Assembly: GCA_902363575.1 (NCBI GenBank)
Contig: CABJAJ010000001.1
Coordinates: 496,001 to 560,000 of the forward strand
DNA: 64,000 bases
Reading direction: 5' to 3'
Origin: Rikenellaceae bacterium
GTDB taxonomy: Bacteria > Bacteroidota > Bacteroidia > Bacteroidales > Rikenellaceae
In this document: positions 51,686-60,263 of the stretch, piece after piece
Position numbering within the stretch: the first letter of the stretch is position 1
Layout: the number at the start of each line of letters is the position of its first letter
Notes under the pieces: model-generated
The model's input: only the letters and a program-made list of their open reading frames with translations
Databases searched by the model: none
Told to the model about the DNA's origin: nothing
Translations under genes and position numbers: made by a program

Positions 51686-52372
51686 TTAGATGTCGTCCAC
51701 GTTGAAGTCGTAACCAAGCCGCTTGCCGGTGACGAACTTCGAGTTGTCAAGTTTCGTGTTGAACTGATCCACGGTGACCCGCTTGCGCTCTTCGTAAGGC
51801 GGCAGCAGCAGGTCGAAGTTGATGGCGTAGCAGATGGCCTCCTCGAGAATGCTGACGAGTGCTTCGCGGTCGATCTCGCGCTGCCCGAACTGCATGGCCC
51901 GCATCGAGGTCTGGTGCTTTCCCTCGACGAAGTAGGAGCGTTCGCGATTGACGAAGATCCGTCCGATCAGGTAGCCCTCGTCGGCGTTGCGGTTGAACTT
52001 GAACGAGTCGGAGAGGAAGTTGTAGATGTTGATGACCCCGCAGTAGGAGTTCGCCCGGTCGGTCTGCACGTAGGGGTTCTGCCAGATGACGTGGTTGGCG
52101 TCGAACTCGAAGACGTCGGTGTGCATCTGGAAGATCAGCAGGTCGTTGGCCACCTGCAGCTGGGCCTCGAACTTGCCCCGGTCGCGGTACTCGATGCGCA
52201 CGCGCCTGTCGAGCCGGCCTTCCAGTTCGTCGTCCATCTCGGAAGCCATCTCCAGCAGGGTCTCTTTGAGGTAGTTGAATGCGGCGAACGTGTTGTCGAA
52301 GACCTTTTGCTTGAGCGTCGATTTGCCCGTGATGGTCTCCAGGATGCGTTGTCTGAGCGGTGTATTTTCCAT
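51686..52372 (-). CDS. conserved Bacteroidota protein of unknown function
   Basis: A 228-aa cytoplasmic protein (no signal or membrane segment), helical and acidic, with a central alternating block (FEAQLQVANDLLIFQMHTDVFEF, INIYNFLSDSFKFNRNADEGYLIGRIFVN) that may form a beta-sheet. Aromatic and charged residues are frequent (YCGVINIYNF). No family motif is recognised. It lies between the LysM glucosaminidase and DPP4, 12-16 bases from each, so it is cotranscribed with them. Confidence 0.75.
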   Translation of the reverse strand: MENTPLRQRILETITGKSTLKQKVFDNTFAAFNYLKETLLEMASEMDDELEGRLDRRVRIEYRDRGKFEAQLQVANDLLIFQMHTDVFEFDANHVIWQNPYVQTDRANSYCGVINIYNFLSDSFKFNRNADEGYLIGRIFVNRERSYFVEGKHQTSMRAMQFGQREIDREALVSILEEAICYAINFDLLLPPYEERKRVTVDQFNTKLDNSKFVTGKRLGYDFNVDDI

Positions 52373-52388
52373 GAAAGTATCGGTAGCT

Positions 52389-53405
52389 TTATCGGATTCG
52401 GATTTGCTGCCCCCGGACGAGCTCGGCGTGCCGGTCCCGGAGCTTGTTCATGCGGCGCAGGGATTTGGTGCGGATGCCGTACGACTGGCCGAGGGAGAAG
52501 AGCGTCTCGCCCTCCTTCACGGTGTGGGTCATGGCATTGCCCTCCCAGCGGTTGCGCTTGCGCTCGATATAGACCATTTCGCCCGTCATGGGCTGGGCCG
52601 AAGGCTCCACGTCGTTGAATTTACGCAGGTTTCGTGCCGAGACGCGGAACGACTTGCCGATGCGTTCGTAGGTGTCCCCCTCGCGGGCCAGCACATAGCT
52701 CACCCCGTTGGTGCGATAGACGTTGTAGCCGTCGTGGGCGTTGATGGTCACGCGGTAGTTGTCGTAGTCGATCCCCTCGCCCGCGAGGGTGGCGGCCCCC
52801 TCCACACTGCTCTGGCCCGTAAACCACTCGTCGGTGCCGATTCCCGAGGCATGGCGCCGGCTGTAGAGGGCGTCGCCGTTCTCGCGGTCGAGCAGGTAGA
52901 GATCGCTCTCCTCGATGATGCGCACCAGGCGCTGGGCGTAGTCGGGCGCCGTGGCATAGCCGGCCGCCTTCAGGCCCCGCGCCCAGCTCCGGTAGTCGGT
53001 CGGGGCATAGGCGAACAGGGAGTCGTAGCGGGGCTGCCCGTCCAGGAAGCGGGCGTGATCCTCATAGGAAGCCTCCACCGAAGGGTAGCTGCGGAAACAC
53101 TCCCCTTTGGCGTCGTCGTCGTAATAGACCTTGTCGCCCCGCCAGTCGCGCTTGCATTTGATGCCGAAATGGTTGTTCGACTGCATCGAGAGCCACGAGT
53201 TGCCGCAGTCCGATTCGAGGATGCCCTGGGCTAAGGTGATGCTGGCCGGAATGCCGTAGCGCTCCATGTGGGCGATGGCGATGGACTTGTACCGGTCGAT
53301 ATACTCTTCGCGGGTCTGTACCCGCTGTGCCCGGGCGGACGTTCCCGGCAGCAGCGATCCGAGCAGCAAAATGACGAAAAAGATGGTTTTTCCCGGAAAT
53401 ATCAT
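52389..53405 (-). CDS. glucosaminidase with two LysM domains
   Basis: A 338-aa secreted peptidoglycan hydrolase. A signal peptide (MIFPGKTIFFVILLLGSLLPG to SARAQ) precedes a GH73/glucosaminidase domain (SIAIAHMERYGIPASITLAQGILESDCGNSWLS, with the catalytic Glu in ILESDCG, and NNHFGIKC) and two LysM domains (AREGDTYERIGKSFRVSARNLRKFN; VKEGETLFSLGQSYGIRTKSLRRMN). It should cut the glycan strand in cell-wall remodelling or septation. First gene of the operon. Confidence 0.93.
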   Translation of the reverse strand: MIFPGKTIFFVILLLGSLLPGTSARAQRVQTREEYIDRYKSIAIAHMERYGIPASITLAQGILESDCGNSWLSMQSNNHFGIKCKRDWRGDKVYYDDDAKGECFRSYPSVEASYEDHARFLDGQPRYDSLFAYAPTDYRSWARGLKAAGYATAPDYAQRLVRIIEESDLYLLDRENGDALYSRRHASGIGTDEWFTGQSSVEGAATLAGEGIDYDNYRVTINAHDGYNVYRTNGVSYVLAREGDTYERIGKSFRVSARNLRKFNDVEPSAQPMTGEMVYIERKRNRWEGNAMTHTVKEGETLFSLGQSYGIRTKSLRRMNKLRDRHAELVRGQQIRIR

Positions 53406-53426
53406 TATATTGTTTGTCTTTCCATG

Positions 53427-53458
53427 CAAAGATAGCATTTTATCGGCATAATTACAAG
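53427..53458 (-). promoter_or_regulatory. promoter of the six-gene operon
   Basis: CTTG (53455-53458), 20 bases, TATCTTTG (53427-53434) on the minus strand, 22 bases before the first gene. Gaps in the operon are 16, 12, 3, -4 and 13 bases. Confidence 0.7.
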
Positions 53459-53476
53459 CTAAAACCCAAGACCCGC

Positions 53477-54082
53477 ATGTTTACCGAAAACGCAAACGCA
53501 ATCTTCAACCGGGTGATCGAAGACTATCACCGCTACGACGACGTGGACCGCGAGCCGGTCAATCCCTTCGCGACGGGGAGTCTCGACCACCTGCTCTATA
53601 TGAAAAACTGGGTGGACACGGTGCAGTGGCATCTGGAGGATATCATCCGCGACCCGCAGATCGATCCCGTGAAGGCTTTGGAGATCAAGCGACGCATCGA
53701 CCGCTCGAATCAGGTGCGCACCGATATGGTGGAGTACATCGACTCCTGGCTACTCGACAAATACAGGGAGGTGACACCCCTGCCCACCGCCCGCCTGAAC
53801 ACCGAGACCCCGGCGTGGGCCATCGACCGGTTGTCGATCCTCGCGCTGAAGATCTACCATATGCGCTGCGAGACGGAGCGCACCGATGTAGATGAGGCGC
53901 ACCGCGCAGCCTGCCGGAAGAAACTCGACGTGCTGCTGTCGCAGCAGGTCGATCTTTCGCGGGCCATCGAGGAGCTGATCGAGGATATCGAGGCGGGACG
54001 CAAGTACATGAAGACTTACAAGCAGATGAAGATGTACAACGATCCCTCGCTCAACCCCGTGCTCTATGCCGCGAAAAAATAG
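53477..54082 (+). CDS. DUF4254 protein
   Basis: A 201-aa all-helical cytoplasmic protein of the DUF4254 family (NPFATGSLDHLLYMKNWVDTVQWHLEDIIRDPQIDPVKALEIKRRIDRSNQ; RTDVDEAHRAACRKKLDVLLSQQVDLSRAIEELIEDIEAG). It overlaps the following GT9 gene by 17 bases, and this pairing recurs in Bacteroidota. A role in lipopolysaccharide/glycan assembly is inferred from the neighbour only. Confidence 0.88.
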   Translation: MFTENANAIFNRVIEDYHRYDDVDREPVNPFATGSLDHLLYMKNWVDTVQWHLEDIIRDPQIDPVKALEIKRRIDRSNQVRTDMVEYIDSWLLDKYREVTPLPTARLNTETPAWAIDRLSILALKIYHMRCETERTDVDEAHRAACRKKLDVLLSQQVDLSRAIEELIEDIEAGRKYMKTYKQMKMYNDPSLNPVLYAAKK

Positions 54083-55118
54083 GCGGCTGCCCCGCCACCT
54101 GCTCGTCATCCGGAACTCGGCCATGGGCGACGTGGCCATGCTGCCGCATGCCCTCCGGGCCCTCCGGTCGGCCTATCCCGACCTGCGGATCACGGTGGCG
54201 ACCCGGGAGCTTTTCCGACCTTTCTTCGATGGCCTGGGCGTGGAGCTGCTTGCGCTCGATCCGAAGGGAAGGCACAAGGGGATCGGCGGCCTTTTGCGGT
54301 TTGCCCGCGAAGCCCGGGCGCTCGGCGTGGATGCCGTGGCCGACGCACACGATGTGCTGCGGTCGCAGGTGATCCGCACCGCACTGCGGCTGCATGGGCT
54401 CCGTGTGGCCGTGATCGACAAGGGGCGCAAGGAAAAACGCCGGCGGCTGGGCGCCTGTCCGCCGGGAGCGCCGCCGCTGCGCCACATGGTTCAGCGCTAC
54501 TGCGACGTGTTCCGCCGGCTGGGGTTCGTCTTTCCCGACCCGGAGCCTGCGCCCCCGGCGCGGCGGCCCAATCCGCTGGGGGAGAAGCGGGGCCGCTGGG
54601 TGGGATTCGCCCCTTTCTCGGCGCATCCGGGCAAGACCTATCCCTTCGGTCCGAGCGAACGGCTCGTGCGGATGCTGAGCGATCGCTTCGACCGGGTGTT
54701 CATCCATAGCGGCCCGGGTGCGGAAGCGGAGTGGGCTGCCGGGATGGAGCGTTGCTACGGGAATGTGACGGCCCTCTGCGGCCGCGTGAAGCTGGCGGGC
54801 GAGATCGACCTGATCGCCAACCTGGACTGTGTGGTGGCGATGGATTCGCTGGTCATGCACCTGGCGTCGCTCACGGGAACACCCGTGGTGTCGGTGTGGG
54901 GTGCGACGCATCCCGCATTGGGTTTCCTCGGTTACGGAACCGATCCCGCCGGGGTGCTCCAGGTCGATCTGGCGTGCCGGCCCTGTTCGGTTTACGGGAA
55001 CAAGCCCTGCGCCTACGGGGATTACCGCTGCCTGCGGCGGATCGCTCCCGAGGCGATTGCAGACCGCGTGGAGCGGCTGCTCGGCGAAGAGTCGCGGCGT
55101 CGGAACGGCGACACATGA
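54066..55118 (+). CDS. glycosyltransferase family 9 (heptosyltransferase-like)
   Basis: A 350-aa GT-B enzyme. LLVIRNSAMGDVAMLPHALRALRSAYPD is the N-terminal nucleotide-sugar/acceptor face; FAPFSAHPGKTYP and the C-terminal DCVVAMDSLVMHLASLTGTPVVSVWGATHP are the GT9 donor-binding blocks. Like WaaC/WaaF it likely adds a heptose or similar sugar to an LPS core. Translationally coupled to the DUF4254 gene. Confidence 0.92.
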   Translation: MPRKNRRLPRHLLVIRNSAMGDVAMLPHALRALRSAYPDLRITVATRELFRPFFDGLGVELLALDPKGRHKGIGGLLRFAREARALGVDAVADAHDVLRSQVIRTALRLHGLRVAVIDKGRKEKRRRLGACPPGAPPLRHMVQRYCDVFRRLGFVFPDPEPAPPARRPNPLGEKRGRWVGFAPFSAHPGKTYPFGPSERLVRMLSDRFDRVFIHSGPGAEAEWAAGMERCYGNVTALCGRVKLAGEIDLIANLDCVVAMDSLVMHLASLTGTPVVSVWGATHPALGFLGYGTDPAGVLQVDLACRPCSVYGNKPCAYGDYRCLRRIAPEAIADRVERLLGEESRRRNGDT

Positions 55119-55154
55119 AATCGGCCCTGTTGTTAACCTAAATAATTACTTTTT

Positions 55155-56030
55155 ATGAAAAAGTTGTTTGGAATGACCCTGATTGCGCTGGCCGGATGGT
55201 TGGCGACGGGGTGCGCTGCCGATGACGGCAACGAAACGATGCCTTCGGGCAATTCCGGTCAGCCCATGCTGGCTGCCCAGGAGGTGGACCTGACGCTCAA
55301 TCCCGGCTGGGAATGGCGGATGGAGGAGGCGAATACGCTCTTCGTGATCCGCTCCGCGGAGGAGTTGGCCGCCCGCGTGACGGGCGGCGAGGGAGTGGCC
55401 GCCGAGGTCGATTTTTCACGCTATTCGGTGCTTTTCGCATCGGGCCGTGCGACCAACGGAATCCAGCAGATTCTTAAAACCTACGAAGCGCAGCATGAGG
55501 GACGCAATCTTTTAACGGTGGAGCTCTTCCTGAACGATACCGAAGAGGCTCCCCTGTGGAACGTGGCTCTTCTCGTTCCGGCCCTTCCCGAAGGGGCGCA
55601 GGTCGATCTGCAGGTGAATGCGGCTCCTTACGCCGCTGAAATCGGACGGAAAGGCGGATTGCAGCTTCCGGTTCCCGACCTTGTGCTGAATGAGGGTTGG
55701 GAATGGCGCACGGATGAGCAGACCGCTCTCTATATCATCCGTTCGGACGTCGAGCTGATCTCCCATATGTATAAACGGAAGACGAACGTGAAACCCGCCG
55801 AAGTGGATTTCACCAAAAATGCAATTCTTTTTGTGCCGGGGATTTCGTCGAGCAATGTTGCGAGAGTCGATCGTACGCTTTATGTCGGAACGCGGGGATT
55901 CACGCTCAGTATCGAGCTTCTTATCGGTATGCTCACGGTAGAAGAGGCTTGGCATGTTGCCGTAGTCGTACCTAATGCCGTTGCAAATTCCTCGATCGGA
56001 TTTACCGTGGAGAATAAATTCAACAAATAG
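55155..56030 (+). CDS. lipoprotein with a duplicated domain
   Basis: A 291-aa lipoprotein (lipobox LATGC, Cys20). The body is two copies of a ~115-residue unit: first LTLNPGWEWRMEEANTLFVIRSAEEL to EVDFSRYSVLFASGR, second LVLNEGWEWRTDEQTALYIIRSDVEL to EVDFTKNAILFVPG. Each copy looks like a small beta-rich fold with a conserved GWEWR. No known family was recognised. It follows the GT9 gene by 36 bases and ends in a shared terminator. Confidence 0.8.
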   Translation: MKKLFGMTLIALAGWLATGCAADDGNETMPSGNSGQPMLAAQEVDLTLNPGWEWRMEEANTLFVIRSAEELAARVTGGEGVAAEVDFSRYSVLFASGRATNGIQQILKTYEAQHEGRNLLTVELFLNDTEEAPLWNVALLVPALPEGAQVDLQVNAAPYAAEIGRKGGLQLPVPDLVLNEGWEWRTDEQTALYIIRSDVELISHMYKRKTNVKPAEVDFTKNAILFVPGISSSNVARVDRTLYVGTRGFTLSIELLIGMLTVEEAWHVAVVVPNAVANSSIGFTVENKFNK

Positions 56031-56059
56031 GAGTATTTTCTGCATCGATTTTTAACATG

Positions 56060-56090
56060 AAACGGCCCGGCGCAGATCGCCGGGCCGTTT
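56060..56090. terminator. bidirectional terminator
   Basis: A perfect 13-bp stem (56060-56072 with 56078-56090), 5-base loop, between converging lipoprotein genes. Confidence 0.85.
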
Positions 56091-56105
56091 CTGCGTAGTG
56101 CGGAA

Positions 56106-56666
56106 TTATTCCTCCTCTTTGGTCAGGAGCATCCCGTCGCCCAGGTTGAGCGTCAGACGTCCCTCCTCGGCGGAGATGACCCCCTCCATGCGCACCTCGG
56201 CGGGGGCTCCGCTGCCCTCGCTCTCACCCAGCAGCAGGATGTGTCCCGGTTGGGTCGTAAGCTCCCATGTCGAGAACCGCAGCGTGGCCATGCCGATCGA
56301 GCGGGCGACGCCCTCGACCTGCAGTTCCACGCCCTGCCGCTGCGCGGGGTCGATCGGGTTGGGTTGCGTCCAACTGCCTACGGCCTGGTAGTAGGTCGGG
56401 TTGGTTGCCACTTTCAGCGCCGGGGTCGCGTCCGTGAGTTTACCCCGGTATTCCACCGTGACGGGGCTGCCCAGCAGCAGCCCGTTGGCCTGCTGCATGT
56501 CGGCGCCCTCGGTGGTGAAGGTGACCGTGCGCTCGAGGGTTTTCACCGTCAGCGTGTTCATCGAAGCGTCGGAGATGGTTCCGACGAGCTCCTTCGGTGC
56601 GTTGTCACTGCACGCGGCCAGCAGAAGACCTGCGGCTGCAAGGGCATAGAGACTTGATTTTTTCAT
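56106..56666 (-). CDS. lipocalin-like lipoprotein
   Basis: A 186-aa lipoprotein (lipobox LLAAC, Cys19) of mostly beta character with short strands (LVGTISDASMNTLTVKTLERTVTF, GSPVTVEYRGKL, FSTWELTTQPGHILLLGES). It resembles the lipocalin-like lipoproteins common in Bacteroidales, which bind small ligands; the match is by pattern only. It follows the NfnB-type gene's divergent edge and converges on the two-repeat lipoprotein. Confidence 0.65.
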   Translation of the reverse strand: MKKSSLYALAAAGLLLAACSDNAPKELVGTISDASMNTLTVKTLERTVTFTTEGADMQQANGLLLGSPVTVEYRGKLTDATPALKVATNPTYYQAVGSWTQPNPIDPAQRQGVELQVEGVARSIGMATLRFSTWELTTQPGHILLLGESEGSGAPAEVRMEGVISAEEGRLTLNLGDGMLLTKEEE

Positions 56667-56705
56667 CGTTCCGTTATTTATAGGTTGCTTGTGCGGATCG
56701 GGCGT

Positions 56706-58097
56706 TCAGCTTCGTTTCGACCGGATGTAGGCGTCGATCGCACGGGCGGCCGTGCGTCCCGCACCCATGGCGAGGATCACCGTGGCGGCTCCCGTCACGG
56801 CATCGCCGCCGGCAAAAACCCCCGGACGCGTGGTCGTGCCCGTTTCATCGGCCACCAGACAGCCCCGGCGGTTGGTTTCCAGTCCGGGCGTGGTGGCGGC
56901 CAGCAACGGATTGGGCGAGGTGCCGAGCGCCATGATTACGACGTCGCACGGGATCTCGAAATCCGAGCCCTCCTTCACCACGGGGGAGCGGCGTCCGCTC
57001 TCATCCGGCTCGCCGAGGGTCATTTCCACGCAGCTCAGCCCCTTCACCCACCCCTTTTCGTCGCCCAGCACGGCGGTCGGGTTGGTGAGCATCCGGAAGC
57101 GGATGCCCTCCTCCCGGGCGTGGTGCACCTCCTCGGCGCGGGCCGGCAGCTCCTTTTCGCTGCGGCGGTAGATGATCGTCGCGTCCGCACCGAGCCGCCG
57201 GGCCGTGCGCACCGCGTCCATGGCGACGTTGCCGCCGCCGACCACCGCCACCCGCTTGCCGACGTAGATCGGGGTGGCATAGCGTTCGTCGTAGGCTTTC
57301 ATCAGGTTGGCGCGCGTGAGGAACTCGTTGGCCGAGACCACGCCGTTGAGGTTTTCGCCCGTAATACCCATGAAGCGGGGCAGGCCGGCGCCGGAGCCGA
57401 TGAATACGGCCTCGTACCCCTCCTTATCCATCAGCGCATCGATGGTGATGGTGCGCCCCACGATCACGTCCGTTTCGATCTCGACGCCCAGCCGCCGGAC
57501 AGCCTCCACTTCGCGGGCCACGACCTGCTCTTTGGGCAGGCGGAATTCGGGAATGCCGTAAACCAGCACGCCCCCGACCTTGTGCAGCGCCTCGAAGATC
57601 TTGACTTCATAACCCAGCTTGGCCAGGTCGCTGGCGCAGGCCAGACCTGCCGGGCCGCTGCCGACGACGGCCACTTTGTGCCCGTTGCGGGGGGCGGGTT
57701 GCGCCTCGCCTCCGCCGCGGGCGATATTCCAGTCGCCGACGAAGCGTTCGAGCTTGCCGATAGCCACCGGCTCGCCCTTGATGCCCAGGATGCAGGAGCC
57801 TTCGCATTGGGTCTCCTGCGGGCATACGCGGCCGCAGACGCTCGGCAGGGAGCTGTCTTTGGCGATCACGGCGGCTGCTCCGGGCAGGTCGCCGGCCGTG
57901 ATGCGGGCGATGAAGCCCGGGATGTCGATGCCCACCGGACAGGCCCCCACGCACCGGGGGTTCTTGCAGTGGAGGCAGCGCGAGGCCTCGAGTACGGCCT
58001 CTTTCAGATCGTATCCGTAACATACCTCCTCGAAGTTGGAGGCTCTCAGTTCGGGGTCTTGTTCGCGCACGGGAACGCGCGGTATCTTGTTTGCCAT
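56706..58097 (-). CDS. NADPH-dependent oxidoreductase, NfnB/GltD-like subunit
   Basis: A 463-aa flavoprotein. The N-terminal ferredoxin-like half has two [4Fe-4S]-type Cys sets (CLHCKNPRCVGACPVG, CGRVCPQETQCEGSCILG); two Rossmann folds follow (VAVVGSGPAGLACASDLAKLGYEV for FAD, VAVVGGGNVAMDAVRTARRLG for NADPH). It matches the large subunit of NADH-dependent reduced-ferredoxin:NADP+ oxidoreductase/sulfide dehydrogenase and the GltD small chain of glutamate synthase; the neighbouring FAD/[2Fe-2S] gene favours NfnB. The start MANKIPRVPV at 58097 is chosen over a longer frame. Confidence 0.9.
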   Translation of the reverse strand: MANKIPRVPVREQDPELRASNFEEVCYGYDLKEAVLEASRCLHCKNPRCVGACPVGIDIPGFIARITAGDLPGAAAVIAKDSSLPSVCGRVCPQETQCEGSCILGIKGEPVAIGKLERFVGDWNIARGGGEAQPAPRNGHKVAVVGSGPAGLACASDLAKLGYEVKIFEALHKVGGVLVYGIPEFRLPKEQVVAREVEAVRRLGVEIETDVIVGRTITIDALMDKEGYEAVFIGSGAGLPRFMGITGENLNGVVSANEFLTRANLMKAYDERYATPIYVGKRVAVVGGGNVAMDAVRTARRLGADATIIYRRSEKELPARAEEVHHAREEGIRFRMLTNPTAVLGDEKGWVKGLSCVEMTLGEPDESGRRSPVVKEGSDFEIPCDVVIMALGTSPNPLLAATTPGLETNRRGCLVADETGTTTRPGVFAGGDAVTGAATVILAMGAGRTAARAIDAYIRSKRS

Positions 58098-58141
58098 GTT
58101 TTGCTTGTCGTGTTTGCGACGCATTGTGCGTCGCGGGTTAG

Positions 58142-59023
58142 CTATTTGTCCAGTCCTATTTTGCATCGGTGGCCTGCGGCCCGCTCGTCGGCGATGGCCC
58201 GGGCGCGCTCTTCCTGCGTGCGGTACATCCCCTGGCGGCGCATCGCCTCGTCGAAATCGACCTTGTGGGCGTCGAACTCCGGCCCGTCCACGCAGGTGAA
58301 GTAGGTCTTGCCCCCGACGCTCACGCGGCAGGCGCCGCACATGCCCGTGCCGTCCACCATCAGGGCGTTGAGCGACACGGTGGTCTTCAGCCCGTATCCT
58401 TTGGTGGTCAGGGCTACGAATTTCATCATAATCATCGGCCCGATGGCCACGCACTCGTCGTATCGTTCTCCCGCGTCGAGCAATGCGCGGATCTGATCCG
58501 TCACGAGCCCTTTGCGCCCCTGGCTGCCGTCGTCGGTGGCGATGTAGAGGCGGTCGGCCACGCGGCCCATCTGCTCGGTGAAGATCAGCATGTCGCGGGT
58601 CTTGGCGCCGATTATCACGTCGGCCGCGGCTCCGTGTTCGTGCAGCCATTTGACCTGCGGATAGACCGGGGCGGTTCCCACGCCGCCCGCTACGAAGAGG
58701 AAACGTTTGTCGCGCAGGGCCGCGGGCTCCTCGTGTACGAATTCCGAGGGGCGTCCGAGGGGGCCGGCGAAGTCGGCCAGACTGTCGCCCGCCCCGAGCG
58801 AGCAGATGCGGCGCGTGGAGACGCCGATGGCTTGCGTGACGATGGTCACCCAGCCTTCGCGGGGGTCGTAGTCGGCGATGGTGAGCGGTATGCGCTCGGC
58901 GAATTCGTCCGTGCGGACGATGACGAACTGTCCCGGCAGCGCCGCCTGTGCGACGCGCGGGGCATGAACCCGCATCAGGAAGATGCCCTCGGCGAGTTCT
59001 CTTTTTTCGAGTATCTGGTACAT
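58142..59023 (-). CDS. NfnA/SudB-like FAD and [2Fe-2S] subunit
   Basis: A 293-aa protein of the dihydroorotate-dehydrogenase electron-transfer type: FAD domain (ERIPLTIADYD), NAD domain (LFVAGGVGTAPVYPQ) and a C-terminal [2Fe-2S] motif (GTGMCGACRVSVGGKTYFTCVDG). With the gene directly downstream it should form NfnAB, which couples ferredoxin, NADH and NADP+ (electron bifurcation), giving NADPH in fermenting cells. It lies between DUF1573 and the NfnB-like gene. Confidence 0.9.
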   Translation of the reverse strand: MYQILEKRELAEGIFLMRVHAPRVAQAALPGQFVIVRTDEFAERIPLTIADYDPREGWVTIVTQAIGVSTRRICSLGAGDSLADFAGPLGRPSEFVHEEPAALRDKRFLFVAGGVGTAPVYPQVKWLHEHGAAADVIIGAKTRDMLIFTEQMGRVADRLYIATDDGSQGRKGLVTDQIRALLDAGERYDECVAIGPMIMMKFVALTTKGYGLKTTVSLNALMVDGTGMCGACRVSVGGKTYFTCVDGPEFDAHKVDFDEAMRRQGMYRTQEERARAIADERAAGHRCKIGLDK

Positions 59024-59037
59024 GAATCCGATAATGG

Positions 59038-60123
59038 TTAGTCTTCGATGATGGCCGTCACGCGCAGCGTCCGCGAGGGGTGCTCGGGGTCGTTGGTGAC
59101 GATAAGCAGGCGTTTCGACACGGCGCCGTAATCCAATGACCCGGGGTCGAGCGTGACGGTCGCTTCGAGTGTTTTGCCCGGTGCGACCCGCTCGCCCGGC
59201 CGTAGCGAGCAGCCGATGCCGGGCTGGCTTTCGACGGCCCGCACGACAAGCGTTCCCGTGCCCGTATTGGCGATCCTGAGGGGCAGAGTCCGGCTGCCCG
59301 CGCTGCGTCGCTGGGTGCCGAAACGGATGATCGTCTCCCCGGGCTGCATCCGGGGGGCAGGGCCCTCGGTCTGCGGCGGATCGACCGCGATGCCGTGAAG
59401 CGTAAGGGTGCGTCCGGCGCGGCGTCCGTTCACAAGGAGCGCCACCTCTTCCCGCACCGTGCCGTATCGGGGGCTGTCGGTCGGTACGAGGCAGCTTATG
59501 CCGATCCGGAAGCGTTCGCCGGGAGCCAGCTCGCGCGGGCCGGTGAAGGTCAGGAATCCGTCGGCAGTCGCGGGTTCGAGCCGCAGGGTCATGGGCTCGT
59601 CGGTGGTATTGACCGCCTCGAATTGGGTGGCGGCTTCCTGTCCGCGATAGAGGTAGGCAAAGGAGTGGAAGTTCCCGTCCAACCGCAGACCCTCGCCGAA
59701 ATCGAACGGATACTCCTCTTCGAGAGAAAGTTCGCGGGCCACGACGTTGCCCGTTATGCGGAGCCGCGCCAGCCGCTCTCGTCGCGACGAAAAGACCGAG
59801 AGCTCTTTGGAGAAGCTCCCCGGCCGGTTGCGGGGGTCGAACGTGACGGTGATGGGCGTCTCCTCGCCCGGCAGGACGGGTTTGCGCGAGAATGAGGGCA
59901 CCGTACAGCCGCAGGTGGCCGTCACCTCCACGATGACCAGCGGTTCGTCGCCCTCGTTGCGGCCGACGAACGTGTGCGTCACCTTGCCCTCCTCCTCCCG
60001 GATGTCGCCGAAGTTCCATTCCGGTCGGGAGAAGCGGAGCGTCTCCCGCTCCTGCCCCTGACCGGGCAGAGGCAGCGCCGCAAGCAGCAGCCATAAGAAC
60101 AGATGGTTTCGCGTCTTTTTCAT
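59038..60123 (-). CDS. DUF1573 protein
   Basis: A 361-aa exported protein (signal ~1-26, ends GQG). Residues ~30-130 form a DUF1573/ASPM-like immunoglobulin domain with the hallmark VTATCGCTVPSFSRKP; two more beta-sandwich units follow, the last ending LLIVTNDPEHPSRTLRV. The family is common in Bacteroidota and Planctomycetes with no settled function; it may pair with thioredoxin-like partners through the CGC. It starts the DUF1573-NfnA-NfnB operon; -7 box TACCTTTG at 60146-60153. Confidence 0.85.
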   Translation of the reverse strand: MKKTRNHLFLWLLLAALPLPGQGQERETLRFSRPEWNFGDIREEEGKVTHTFVGRNEGDEPLVIVEVTATCGCTVPSFSRKPVLPGEETPITVTFDPRNRPGSFSKELSVFSSRRERLARLRITGNVVARELSLEEEYPFDFGEGLRLDGNFHSFAYLYRGQEAATQFEAVNTTDEPMTLRLEPATADGFLTFTGPRELAPGERFRIGISCLVPTDSPRYGTVREEVALLVNGRRAGRTLTLHGIAVDPPQTEGPAPRMQPGETIIRFGTQRRSAGSRTLPLRIANTGTGTLVVRAVESQPGIGCSLRPGERVAPGKTLEATVTLDPGSLDYGAVSKRLLIVTNDPEHPSRTLRVTAIIED

Positions 60124-60145
60124 GTTTATGCCCCTTAAGGACACA

Positions 60146-60153
60146 CAAAGGTA
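60146..60153 (-). promoter_or_regulatory. -7 box of the DUF1573-NfnAB operon
   Basis: TACCTTTG on the minus strand, 23 bases before the DUF1573 start. Confidence 0.6.
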
Positions 60154-60209
60154 TATTTTTTACACGTAAACAGCGCTTTTCCCGGGCGCAAATGTTCTCT
60201 TTTCTGTCG

Positions 60210-60245
60210 GACAAAAAGGCCGATCCCCTTGCGGAATCGGCCTGT
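60210..60245 (-). terminator. terminator of the Fn3-like lipoprotein gene
   Basis: AGGCCGAT and ATCGGCCT pair across an 11-base loop, followed on the minus strand by TTTTT; it is ~20 bases past the stop at 60264, supporting that stop as real. Confidence 0.8.
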
Positions 60246-60263
60246 GCGGATCGGAAAGTACGG

